Source: an uncultured SAR86 cluster bacterium (GTDB lineage: Bacteria; Pseudomonadota; Gammaproteobacteria; Magnimaribacterales; D2472). Taken from it: DNA of 64,000 bases. Where the stretch lies: assembly GCA_902518715.1 (NCBI GenBank), contig CABYHU010000001.1, positions 178,156-242,155 of the forward strand, read 5' to 3'. The notes beneath the pieces were generated by a model. It did no database searches. It saw only the letters and a program-made list of their open reading frames with translations, and was not told the origin of the DNA. Made by a program: the position numbers and the translations under genes. Positions 54,266 to 62,758 of this stretch are shown here, piece by piece (position 1 is the stretch's first letter; every line of letters begins with the position of its first letter).

Positions 54266-55465
54266 ATGAAAATTCTTCTATACGCTATTCTTTTTCTAAC
54301 TTTAGTTGTCTCAATTTTTATCCTACCAAAGGCCATAAGAGTTCATAAAATAAAAACTTTATATGACAAAGATAAAATTGTTTATAACTTTACAAATATG
54401 GACAAAATATTTCCTTCAAGAAATATTAAAGCTTCTGAAGAACCTAAGCCTATCAAAAGAAATATTCAAACTTTGCCGGAAATATTTTCTTTTGAAGGTG
54501 AGACAAAAAATCTCCAAGAATATTTAGATTACTTTTGGTCAGATGGAATGATAATAATTCATAAAGATGAAATAGTTTATGAAAATTATTGGCTTGGCAA
54601 TAACGAGTCTAAAAAACATATTTCATGGTCAGTGGCAAAATCATTTATATCTGCCCTCGTGGGCATAGCGCTTGAGGAAGGATTAATTGATTCTTTAGAA
54701 GATCCCATAACAAAATACTTAGATGATTTTAAGGATACAGGTTATGACAATGTATCTATAAAAAATATTCTTCAAATGTCTACAGGCGTTCTTTTTAATG
54801 AAGACTATGCCGATAATAACTCTGATATTAATAGATTTGGTCGAGCTATAGCTACTGGTACATCAATGCGTGATTTTTCTAAAACATTAACTAGGGAGAA
54901 AGAGCCAGGAACATATATGCACTATGTTAGCATTAATACTCAAGTGCTTGGTTTCCTCCTTCAAGAAGTAACTAACAGATCAATTTCAGAATACTTATAT
55001 GAAAAAATCTGGAATCCTCTTGGAATGGAGGACTCTGCCTATTTTATTTTAGATAATGTAGAGGACGAACTTGCTCTTGGAGGCCTAAATGCCACCTTAA
55101 GAGATTATGCTAAGTTTGGTTTATTGTATTTACAAAAAGGTAAATGGAATGATTCACAAATTCTCTCTGAGCAGTGGATTGAAGATTCTCATAAAACTGA
55201 TGGAGAGCATCTAATCCCAGGAGAAAGAGATACATCATCTAATCCATGGGGCTATGGTTATCAATGGTGGGTACCAGGTTTTCCTGATACTGATTACACT
55301 GCATCGGGTGTATACAATCAATACATATATATAGATCCAAAATCTGAAATAGTGATTGCTAAGACTTCATCAAATTATAAATACACGTCTGAGCTACAGT
55401 GGTCTAAAGATATGCATGTAGCAATGTTTAGATCTATAGCTAAGCATTTTAACTCTGAAGATTAG
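54266..55465 (+). CDS. Beta-lactamase-family serine hydrolase, membrane-anchored
   Basis: 399-aa protein from the ATG at 54266, where a signal anchor begins (MKILLYAILFLTLVVSIFILPK). The SxxK motif is WSVAKSFISALVGIALEEG near residue 122, with HYVSINTQVLGFLL as the Y-x-S motif. The layout resembles 6-aminohexanoate-dimer hydrolase (NylB)-like esterases/amidases. It overlaps the next gene region by position only, with 1 bp between stop and start. The track's start (54176) would run into the aminotransferase. Confidence 0.88.
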   Translation: MKILLYAILFLTLVVSIFILPKAIRVHKIKTLYDKDKIVYNFTNMDKIFPSRNIKASEEPKPIKRNIQTLPEIFSFEGETKNLQEYLDYFWSDGMIIIHKDEIVYENYWLGNNESKKHISWSVAKSFISALVGIALEEGLIDSLEDPITKYLDDFKDTGYDNVSIKNILQMSTGVLFNEDYADNNSDINRFGRAIATGTSMRDFSKTLTREKEPGTYMHYVSINTQVLGFLLQEVTNRSISEYLYEKIWNPLGMEDSAYFILDNVEDELALGGLNATLRDYAKFGLLYLQKGKWNDSQILSEQWIEDSHKTDGEHLIPGERDTSSNPWGYGYQWWVPGFPDTDYTASGVYNQYIYIDPKSEIVIAKTSSNYKYTSELQWSKDMHVAMFRSIAKHFNSED

Positions 55466-55466
55466 A

Positions 55467-57053
55467 ATGCAAAAAAAATACTATGATGCTGTTATCATTG
55501 GTGGTGGTCATAATGGATTAGTATGCTCATTCTATCTTGCAAAAGCAGGACTCAAAGTAAAAGTTCTTGAAAGAAGAGGTATTGTTGGAGGCGCAGCCGT
55601 GACAGAAGAGTTCTATCCAGGGTTTAGAAATTCAACTGCTAGCTACACAGTAAGCTTATTAAATCCAATTGTCATCAAAGATATGCACTTAAAAGAAAAT
55701 GGTCTTGAGATTATAAAAAGACCAATTTCTAACTTTCTTCCAATTAATGATTCAGAATATCTTAAAGTTGGAGGATCTCTTGAATCTACACAAAAAGAAT
55801 TTCAAAAGTTTTCAACTAAAGATGCAAATATTCTGCCTGAATATTACAGACGCATAGAAAATGTTGCAGATGTTCTCAGAGACTTAACTACAAAAACACC
55901 ACTTAATTTGAAAGGCGGATATTTAAATATAGCTAAAACAATTTTTGATCTTGTTCCAATAGCAAGAAAAACTAATGAACTTCAAGAAGATCTTTTTAAC
56001 TTGTTTACAAAAAGTGCAAAAGATTTTTTAGATTCTTGGTTTGAAAGTGACCATATAAAAGCTTGTTTCGGTTTTGATTCAATAGTTGGAAATTATGCAA
56101 GCCCAGAAACACCGGGGTCAGCTTATGTTCTTCTTCATCATGTATTTGGAGAAATTGATGGTGAAAAAGGAGCATGGGGACATGCTGTTGGTGGAATGGG
56201 ATCTATTACACAATTAATGAAAAATGTTTGTGAAGAAAAAGGAGTGGAAATTTCTACAAATGCTGCAGTAGAGAGAGTTCTTATCAAAAATAATAAAGCA
56301 ATAGGAGTTATGCTAGAGGATGGATCAGAAGTATTTGCTGATAAAGTAATTTCTAATCTAAATCCAAAACTACTGTTCAAAAAACTTGTTGATAGAGATG
56401 ATGTTAATCGAGAATATCGAAGAAAAATACTGAATTACAAATGCGGCTCTGGAACATTTAGAATGAATGTTGCACTTTCAGAGCTCCCAGATTTCAATTG
56501 CCTTCCTGGAAAAGAAATTAGTGAACACCATAAGTCTGGAATTGTAATTGCCCCCTCACTAACTTATATGGATCAAGCTTTTACTGATGCAAAACAATTT
56601 GGCTGGTCAAAAAACCCAATTGTTGAGATGCTAATACCTTCAACTGTCGACTCTACTCTTGCACCTGAAGGAAAACATGTTGCCTCTTTGTTTTGTCAGC
56701 AATTTGCTCCAACTCTTCCTGATAATAAATCTTGGCATGATGAGAAAGATAATGCAGCAAATACAATTATTGAAACTGTTAATCGTTTTGCTCCAAATTT
56801 TAAAAACTCAATTTTAGGAATGTCTATTCTATCTCCTCTAGATCTTGAGGAAAAACTAGGACTTATAGGTGGTGACATTATGCATGGAGTAATGTCACTA
56901 GATCAAATGTGGGCCGCTAGACCAGTTTTTAATTATGGAGATTATAAAACTCCTGTGAAAGATCTTTTTATCTGTGGTTCAGGAACTCATCCTGGCGGAG
57001 GTGTAACTGGTCTTCCAGGAAAAAATTCGTCTAGGGAAATACTTAAGGCATAA
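55467..57053 (+). CDS. PYROXD2-like NAD(P)/FAD oxidoreductase (phytoene-dehydrogenase-related)
   Basis: 528-aa flavoprotein with DAVIIGGGHNGLVCSFYLAKAGLKVKVLERR at the N-terminus and the C-terminal FICGSGTHPGGGVTGLPGKNSSREIL. It belongs to the CrtI-related superfamily, but the middle region and the end motif fit the PYROXD2-like branch, which is not known to desaturate phytoene. It is followed by a terminator shared with proteorhodopsin. The substrate is unknown. Confidence 0.88.
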   Translation: MQKKYYDAVIIGGGHNGLVCSFYLAKAGLKVKVLERRGIVGGAAVTEEFYPGFRNSTASYTVSLLNPIVIKDMHLKENGLEIIKRPISNFLPINDSEYLKVGGSLESTQKEFQKFSTKDANILPEYYRRIENVADVLRDLTTKTPLNLKGGYLNIAKTIFDLVPIARKTNELQEDLFNLFTKSAKDFLDSWFESDHIKACFGFDSIVGNYASPETPGSAYVLLHHVFGEIDGEKGAWGHAVGGMGSITQLMKNVCEEKGVEISTNAAVERVLIKNNKAIGVMLEDGSEVFADKVISNLNPKLLFKKLVDRDDVNREYRRKILNYKCGSGTFRMNVALSELPDFNCLPGKEISEHHKSGIVIAPSLTYMDQAFTDAKQFGWSKNPIVEMLIPSTVDSTLAPEGKHVASLFCQQFAPTLPDNKSWHDEKDNAANTIIETVNRFAPNFKNSILGMSILSPLDLEEKLGLIGGDIMHGVMSLDQMWAARPVFNYGDYKTPVKDLFICGSGTHPGGGVTGLPGKNSSREILKA

Positions 57054-57082
57054 AAAAACCCAGGACAAGCCTGGGTTTTTTT
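57052..57082. terminator. Bidirectional rho-independent terminator
   Basis: The stem CCCAGG/CCTGGG with loop ACAAG is flanked by A7 on the left and T7-8 on the right. It can stop both the PYROXD2-like gene (plus) and proteorhodopsin (minus). Confidence 0.9.
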
Positions 57083-57095
57083 CAGAAATCTTAAA

Positions 57096-57764
57096 TTAAG
57101 AGTCTGATACTGCTGCTGCCCAAATTACAACACCAAATGCAGTCTTATTAACTAAGTCTGCTAAGTTGTAAATAATGTTCAGAGCTTCAGAACTACCCAT
57201 TAGATAACCGATAGGATAAATAGCCCAACCTACTAGAACAATCATTCTGATAGATTTGAAAGCCATTTGTGAGGCTGCATTTCCACTTGATGCATTAACG
57301 TTGGCAGCTTCGCCAGCGAAGATCAAGTAAATAATATAAGCCCAACCGACCATACCAATTACGAATGCAGGCATTTTTGCCATGTATCCAGCTTCACCCA
57401 TGTATCCACCGATTAACATAACCAATGAACCAACAAGCAGTTTCCAGAATAAGCTTGCGCTTACGCTAGTAACAGCTGCTAGGATGAGGTAGAACTCCAC
57501 AATTTGAAGTGGAACAGTAATCAACCAGTCAATATATCTGTATACAGTTGGAGAATCTCCAGTTGTAATCCAAACACCTCTCATATAGAGATAGTGCCAG
57601 AATGCAACACCTGTAACTAAAGCAGCAACAGTCAATGAAGTCTTCCACTTACCTCTAACATTGTCTCTTTCAGCTAGAAAGAAAACAGTTGAAGCAAGCA
57701 TGATTGCTGTAGCAAGCCAAAAAGAAATACCGACGAAGTCGTCTTGTGCTAGTGCGTATTCCAT
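57096..57764 (-). CDS. Proteorhodopsin, blue-absorbing type
   Basis: 222-aa seven-helix retinal protein, a light-driven proton pump in the inner membrane. Counterparts of the reference green proteorhodopsin are H57 (H75), D79 (D97, proton acceptor, in RYIDWLITVPLQ), Q87 (L105/Q105 spectral switch), E90 (E108, proton donor) and K207 (K231, retinal Schiff base, LVNKTAF). Gln at the switch predicts blue absorption. F134 is at the F152 (fenestration) position, so no carotenoid antenna is expected. No signal peptide is seen, and a TAA just before the ATG fixes the start. An AGAGGAGG ribosome site and its own promoter precede it. Confidence 0.98.
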   Translation of the reverse strand: MEYALAQDDFVGISFWLATAIMLASTVFFLAERDNVRGKWKTSLTVAALVTGVAFWHYLYMRGVWITTGDSPTVYRYIDWLITVPLQIVEFYLILAAVTSVSASLFWKLLVGSLVMLIGGYMGEAGYMAKMPAFVIGMVGWAYIIYLIFAGEAANVNASSGNAASQMAFKSIRMIVLVGWAIYPIGYLMGSSEALNIIYNLADLVNKTAFGVVIWAAAVSDS

Positions 57765-57855
57765 TTAAACCTCCTCTAAGTTTAATATTGAAATTTCAAC
57801 ATTGTCCCCCTACCGAAATACTCAAAAAGCATTTCAATTTGAGAATAACGAAACA

Positions 57856-57884
57856 AATATATCCAATACTTTTAGCAAATTCAA
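57856..57884 (-). promoter_or_regulatory. Promoter of proteorhodopsin
   Basis: Minus strand: TTGAAT, 17 bp, TATATT, about 90 nt before the proteorhodopsin ATG. The 170-bp spacer holds no gene. The long leader with a strong AGAGGAGG site suggests separate, well-expressed transcription of this gene. Confidence 0.5.
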
Positions 57885-57936
57885 ATTTTGTGAAAAAAAT
57901 GATCCTTAATACTTGACAACTATTGTAGATTTATCT

Positions 57937-58599
57937 CTATAAGAATTTTGCAAAATCTTTCAGATTTTCTCGAGGAGTCCTGTAAGTGTTTATTGCATCT
58001 TCAAAATTTGGATATCCAAGAGCTATTCCACACCATAAAATCTCAGATTCACTGAAATTTACAATTTTTTGTGCAGTTTCCGGATACATTGACCAACTTT
58101 CTTGCAGACATGTACCTAATCCATATTCCATAGAGGATAAACATATGTTTTGAATAAAATGACCGACATGTCCCCACCCATTCAAATCTACTTCTTTCTC
58201 AACTGTAACTAACATTCCAACTGGAGCACCAAAAAATGAGAAATTCTGTTTAAGTTGGTTTAATCTTCCCTCAACATCCTCTTTACCTATTTCTAAGGCC
58301 CCGTACATAAGCCTACCGCACTCTTTAACCCTATTTTTAAGATGATCTGACATCGGTTGTGGGTAAATATTAAAGTTAGGAGTTTCACTCACTCCATTAT
58401 CAAGGTTGGATAAAACCGCAGTTTCAAGTTCTTTCATCAAACCTTGGCTTAAAACATAGATTTTCCAAGGTTGTGTGTTACCTCCTGAGGGTGCAAATCT
58501 AGAAATATTAAGGATATTTTCTATAATTTCTTTTGAAACTTCCTTGTTTTTGAAAGATCTTATTGATTGACGGGCTTGAATTGCATCTAAAATGTTCAT
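57937..58599 (-). CDS. Nitroreductase family flavoprotein
   Basis: 220-aa FMN-binding protein. The N-terminal AIQARQSIRSFKNKEVS holds the FMN-contact Arg residues, followed by SRFAPSGGNTQPWKIYVLS. The C-terminal IALGYPN is typical. The family reduces nitro groups, quinones or flavins with NAD(P)H. An AAAGGA site precedes the ATG. It is divergent from the second TonB receptor and co-directional with, but separate from, proteorhodopsin. Confidence 0.92.
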   Translation of the reverse strand: MNILDAIQARQSIRSFKNKEVSKEIIENILNISRFAPSGGNTQPWKIYVLSQGLMKELETAVLSNLDNGVSETPNFNIYPQPMSDHLKNRVKECGRLMYGALEIGKEDVEGRLNQLKQNFSFFGAPVGMLVTVEKEVDLNGWGHVGHFIQNICLSSMEYGLGTCLQESWSMYPETAQKIVNFSESEILWCGIALGYPNFEDAINTYRTPRENLKDFAKFL

Positions 58600-58633
58600 T
58601 TTTTCCTTTATTAATAATATTTTCAGTGTAAAT

Positions 58634-58658
58634 AAAAGCCGTAATATTATTGGCTTTT
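58634..58658. promoter_or_regulatory. Hairpin between the nitroreductase gene and the TonB receptor gene
   Basis: AAAAGCC-11-GGCTTTT inverted repeat in a 133-bp divergent spacer. It resembles a terminator stem but no gene ends here. It overlaps the -35 of the candidate receptor promoter, so it may be regulatory or block antisense transcription. Confidence 0.4.
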
Positions 58659-58688
58659 ACCAATTTATAGATATATTATATGCATATA
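58650..58688 (+). promoter_or_regulatory. Candidate promoter and palindromic operator of the second TonB receptor
   Basis: TTGGCT, 16 bp, TATATT, directly followed by the perfect 12-bp palindrome TATATGCATATA (58677-58688). An AAGGGGGA ribosome site lies before the ATG at 58733. A dimeric repressor could bind the palindrome at the transcription start; no regulator is identified. Confidence 0.4.
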
Positions 58689-58732
58689 TCGCATAGTTAA
58701 TTACTTATATTAAACATTAAGGGGGATAAATT

Positions 58733-61624
58733 ATGGATAATTTTAAAAGAATAGCATTCGCTTTTCTAGCGACTGCTGTATTTACTAGCTTTAATGATGC
58801 TACTGCTCAAGAAGTTGAAATTGAGGAAGTCGTTGTTACAGCTACAAGAAGAGAGGAATCACTTCAGGATGTTGCTCTATCAGCTCAAGCTTTAACAAGC
58901 GAAGATCTGGAAGCTCAACAAGTTACTGAAATGTATGACCTTGGTGAATTGACACCTGGCATAACCTTCTCTCCAGCAATTGGTTCTGGATACTTCATCG
59001 GTATTAGAGGAAGTGCTACTGAAGCAATTGGTGCATCTAGTGTTGGATCAGTTCAAACAGCTGTTAATGGACACGTTATAAACGGTTCTGCATTTGCTGA
59101 TATGGGTTTCTTAGATGCTGAGAGGATGGAAATACTTTCTGGACCACAAGGTACTCTCTATGGAAGGAACGTAACTGGTGGATTAATTAATCTTATATCT
59201 GCTAGACCTACTGGTGATACATCTGGATATGCAAATATGCAATATGGTAATCTTGGTCAAACACGTATTTCTTCTGCATTCAATGTACCATTAACTGACA
59301 ATGTTGCGGCTCGTGTTGCATACAGTTCATATATTCAGGATGGTATGGTTAAAAACCTTAATCTAGGAACTGATATTGATGATAGAGATTCACAGGCTGT
59401 CAGACTTTCAGTCGACTGGGATATGTCTGATGGTAATACTCTTCAATTTACCCATGAAGAACATGATTTTGAAGATTCAAGGTTAAATTGGGCAAGTAGA
59501 TATTGTTCTAGAACTGCTTTCTTAGGTTGTGATCCAACTGTAAGAGGTGATTACAACAGAAGTGCTCATCCAGCAGGTACACTTGCTGCTGCGTTCTCTG
59601 TTTTAACATTATTGCAAACAGATAAACTATTTGACGCATATGCAGATGCTCCTTTTTCTGACAATTTAGATGAAATCTATTTAGATCTCGATCCTAATAG
59701 AAGACAAACACTAACTCATACAACTCTTGAATATATTAATCCTAGAGAGAATGGTGACTTAAAAGTTAAATTTACTTATGGAACTAGAGACTATAACCAT
59801 ATCGACGATAATGATAAGTCAGTTTCTACACAAACTCAGTTTAGTAATGCATTAAGTGGACTATTTGGTGGCTTTAGAGCTGATCTTGAATATGATTGTT
59901 GGGGTGTACAAGATAGAGGTGCTCCTACTAATTCAGAATGTTCTACTACTGAAGAAGAAAGAACTCAATTTGAGGTCAACTGGATTTCTGATAATGATGG
60001 GCCATTGAACTATACTTTGGGTGCTTATTATCATGAAAGAACTTATTCTAATGATTATCAAGTAATGACTGAAGGATATGTTATGAACGGTGACTTCAGA
60101 CAACATCCATATAGCGATCTTATCTTTAATGGAGCGCTTGATGGTTATGGTGGCTCAACATTCTGGGGTACATTGGGTGCATTAATTGGTGCTGGTTTAC
60201 CAGCTGTACAAGGTGGACTCATATCTCTAGATGAATTTGTTGCAGGAACAGTTCAGACTATTAACTTTCTTAATGATAATGGTTTATCTCTTACTGCTGA
60301 TGGCACTGTTGCAAACCCATTTGGTCCTGGTTATATGAAATCAGTTCTTCCACTTGAACTAAGAGGATTAATTAATTCAGAACATGGTAATCAAGACAGT
60401 ACCTCACTTTTTGGTGAAGTATATTACGAGTTAGATGACACAACTAAGTTAACAGTTGGACTTAGATATGATGATAACTACAACTATTTCCAACTAATGA
60501 ATACTTTAGGTGATGCTACTGCAGCCGGACAACTATCTGCAGCATGTTCAAGAGCAAATAATGGTGCTTTTGTTAAATCACTTGATTGCGGATATGCTGG
60601 TGGTACAGCAACTAATGATTCTGTTACAGGAAAAGTAGCAATCCAAAAAGCATTAAGTGACGATGTTATGGTTTATGCATTATATGCAACTGGTAATAAG
60701 CCAGGTGGTAACTCTCCAAACGAAAGTGGAGATGTTCTACCTTATGATGCTACTGATAGTTCTAATATTGAATTAGGTTTAAGAAGTACTTTAGCTGGTG
60801 GTAGAGTGTTAATGAATGCAACACTTTTCCAACATGATGCTAAGGATGCTCATAACTCAATGATTTATGGAGTCAGTGCTATAACAAATACAATTGATTA
60901 TGTTCATACCGGACTTGAAGTTCAATCCAAATATTTATTAGGAGAAAATACTTCACTTGATATCAATTTATTTGCACTTGATTCAGAAATCGGTAATGAA
61001 AGTCTGTATGACCCTGCAAACCCATTTGCTCTATCAACAGGAATTCCTAATGCATTATTTACAAGTGAAGATGAACTTGCATTGGCAGTCGGAGCTCCCA
61101 CTGCTGCAGCTTTATATGGTGGCTTAGCAGCTGCTGGTACGAATACAGGTTTCTGTAACTGGGGATTATTTGCAGAAGGTTTAGTTGCTAAATGTCAGGG
61201 GGTATTTGTTGTAAACCCTGCAATCATTGGTAACCCTGGTTTTGCTCCAGTAGTAAGACAAGATCTTTCTGGCAACAGAATGCCGTCTACTAGTGAGCTT
61301 GATTATAATATTGCTTTAAATCATACAATGATGACCGGTAAAGGTGCTCTTGATATGAGACTTACTTTTGCATCAAAAGGTCAGAAATACTTTGATCTAT
61401 TCAATTCTGAAAGAGCAAGTATTCCAGAGCAAAGATACTTTGATCTTTTAACAACTTACAGACCTAATAATGGTGACTGGTATACAGGTTTTTATATTAA
61501 AAATATAGAAAATAGCAGACACCTTATTGGAATTGATAGAGGTTCTGAAGTTGAAGGAAGTGTTTTGAATGCTACTATCGGAATGCCAAGAACATATGGT
61601 GTTAATTTCGGTATTAACTTTTAA
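58733..61624 (+). CDS. TonB-dependent outer-membrane receptor (large)
   Basis: 963-aa receptor with a signal peptide ending ATAQ and a TonB box EIEEVVVTATRREESLQDV. The plug contains MEILSGPQGTLYGRNVTGGLINLISARP. The long beta-barrel ends YGVNFGINF with the terminal Phe. It is monocistronic: its own promoter region, an AAGGGGG ribosome site and a strong terminator. No transporter or enzyme gene is adjacent, so the substrate cannot be inferred from context. A large barrel of this kind is common in marine heterotroph receptors for organic polymers or vitamins. Confidence 0.95.
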   Translation: MDNFKRIAFAFLATAVFTSFNDATAQEVEIEEVVVTATRREESLQDVALSAQALTSEDLEAQQVTEMYDLGELTPGITFSPAIGSGYFIGIRGSATEAIGASSVGSVQTAVNGHVINGSAFADMGFLDAERMEILSGPQGTLYGRNVTGGLINLISARPTGDTSGYANMQYGNLGQTRISSAFNVPLTDNVAARVAYSSYIQDGMVKNLNLGTDIDDRDSQAVRLSVDWDMSDGNTLQFTHEEHDFEDSRLNWASRYCSRTAFLGCDPTVRGDYNRSAHPAGTLAAAFSVLTLLQTDKLFDAYADAPFSDNLDEIYLDLDPNRRQTLTHTTLEYINPRENGDLKVKFTYGTRDYNHIDDNDKSVSTQTQFSNALSGLFGGFRADLEYDCWGVQDRGAPTNSECSTTEEERTQFEVNWISDNDGPLNYTLGAYYHERTYSNDYQVMTEGYVMNGDFRQHPYSDLIFNGALDGYGGSTFWGTLGALIGAGLPAVQGGLISLDEFVAGTVQTINFLNDNGLSLTADGTVANPFGPGYMKSVLPLELRGLINSEHGNQDSTSLFGEVYYELDDTTKLTVGLRYDDNYNYFQLMNTLGDATAAGQLSAACSRANNGAFVKSLDCGYAGGTATNDSVTGKVAIQKALSDDVMVYALYATGNKPGGNSPNESGDVLPYDATDSSNIELGLRSTLAGGRVLMNATLFQHDAKDAHNSMIYGVSAITNTIDYVHTGLEVQSKYLLGENTSLDINLFALDSEIGNESLYDPANPFALSTGIPNALFTSEDELALAVGAPTAAALYGGLAAAGTNTGFCNWGLFAEGLVAKCQGVFVVNPAIIGNPGFAPVVRQDLSGNRMPSTSELDYNIALNHTMMTGKGALDMRLTFASKGQKYFDLFNSERASIPEQRYFDLLTTYRPNNGDWYTGFYIKNIENSRHLIGIDRGSEVEGSVLNATIGMPRTYGVNFGINF

Positions 61625-61642
61625 TTTATAACCCTAAATGTT

Positions 61643-61672
61643 AAAGCCCGGTTTTATACCGGGCTTTTTTTT
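61643..61672 (+). terminator. Rho-independent terminator of the TonB receptor
   Basis: Stem AAAGCCCGG/CCGGGCTTT, loop TTTTATA, followed by a T-run. It lies 19 bp after the receptor stop codon. Confidence 0.92.
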
Positions 61673-61675
61673 ATT

Positions 61676-61681
61676 TATAAT
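61676..61681 (+). promoter_or_regulatory. Candidate -10 box of the OB-fold-like gene
   Basis: TATAAT 6 nt before the ATG at 61688, just beyond the receptor terminator. The spacing suggests a leaderless mRNA. Confidence 0.35.
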
Positions 61682-61687
61682 AAATTC

Positions 61688-62059
61688 ATGAAATGTAGAC
61701 TCTTATTAGTTCTTGCCACACTTCCTCTTGTAGTTGATAGCTATAATTTTATAGAGATTCCGCATACAGCTGCCATACAAAACGTAGGTAAGTTGAGAAC
61801 AGTCTGCGGTAAAGTTCAGTCTACCTACATTAATTCAAATACTGCTTCTCAGAGAATTTATTTAAATATGGGTAGAGAATACCCTAATCATACATTTACA
61901 GGTCTAATATGGTATTCATCTAATAAAGATAACTTCGATGGTAGACCTGATAAAAAATATAAGAAAAAAAATATATGCATTTCAGGAGTAATATCTACCT
62001 TTAATGAAAAACCTCAAATTCAAATTGATTTTGAAAATCAAATTGAAATACGACAGTAA
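61688..62059 (+). CDS. Small secreted protein, OB-fold-like
   Basis: 123-aa product with a signal peptide (MKCRLLLVLATLPLVVDS). The mature part contains LRTVCGKVQSTYI, QRIYLNMGREYPNHTFTGLIWY and KKKNICISGVISTFNEKPQIQI. This strand pattern resembles the OB-fold domains found beside secreted nucleases. Binding to nucleic acid or another ligand is possible. The 3' end abuts the convergent peptidase-E-like gene. Confidence 0.6.
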   Translation: MKCRLLLVLATLPLVVDSYNFIEIPHTAAIQNVGKLRTVCGKVQSTYINSNTASQRIYLNMGREYPNHTFTGLIWYSSNKDNFDGRPDKKYKKKNICISGVISTFNEKPQIQIDFENQIEIRQ

Positions 62060-62758
62060 TTAAAGATCAATTCTTTCAAAAGCTTCCTCAAGAACTTTGC
62101 CATCTACTAAGGTCGCATTATAGGAGTTTTTGTTTTCACCAAAATTAATAGCTCTAAAAGATTTACCATTTTTTACATGAAGGGCACAATTGCCTTCAAT
62201 ACTTAAGCAATGATCGATTGTGTCGTCTTTCAGTACCTTTTCTACAAAAGGTCTCCTAGCAGGTTCTTCATCATAATGCGGGCAACATATGCCCTCAACA
62301 AAACCTAAACAATCCATAACTGCTAAATCATGAGCCCATGAGTCTGTTATACCTTTTTCAAACCAACATATAGCACCAGCACTAACTCCGCTCATAACTG
62401 TTCCATTTTCATAGGCATCTCTAAGTAATTCATCGAGTCCCCAATCTTTCCAAACAGCGAGCATGCTTTTTGTGTTACCGCCGCCAACAAAAATGATATC
62501 TTGTTCAGGAATATGAGATGACAAATCAATTGTTCTTTTAAAGAAGTCTATATGTGTTGGGTTACAATTAAATTTTGTAAAAACATCGTAATAATTGACC
62601 TTATAAGAATCATTATCACCGGTAGCAGTTGGTATGAAGCATATATTTGGTTTTTCTTTATTTGATAAACTTAAAATATATTCTTCAATTCTTAAGTCTT
62701 TAACAGTTCTTCCAAATCCACCACCGCCAATAGCGACTATATTTTTTTCAATACTCAT
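62060..62758 (-). CDS. Peptidase E-like (S51) serine peptidase
   Basis: 232-aa cytoplasmic protein of the class-I-glutamine-amidotransferase-like S51 family. It shows FVGGGNTKSMLAVWK and the nucleophile elbow MSGVSAGAICWFEKG (Ser near residue 125), followed by a likely catalytic His in CCPHYDEE. Family members cleave Asp-X dipeptides (PepE) or cyanophycin. It overlaps the methyltransferase gene upstream by 4 bp. Confidence 0.88.
   Translation of the reverse strand: MSIEKNIVAIGGGGFGRTVKDLRIEEYILSLSNKEKPNICFIPTATGDNDSYKVNYYDVFTKFNCNPTHIDFFKRTIDLSSHIPEQDIIFVGGGNTKSMLAVWKDWGLDELLRDAYENGTVMSGVSAGAICWFEKGITDSWAHDLAVMDCLGFVEGICCPHYDEEPARRPFVEKVLKDDTIDHCLSIEGNCALHVKNGKSFRAINFGENKNSYNATLVDGKVLEEAFERIDL

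Noticed and set aside
55467-57053. Phytoene desaturase (CrtI) supplying retinal for proteorhodopsin
   Set aside because: The termini and middle fit the PYROXD2-like branch, and no crtE, crtB, crtY or blh gene is nearby. Adjacency to proteorhodopsin is convergent, not an operon.
57913-57943. Plus-strand promoter TTGACA with CTATAA/TATAAG
   Set aside because: The spacing is 18-19 bp and it would point antisense into the nitroreductase gene. It could be an antisense promoter but the support is weak.
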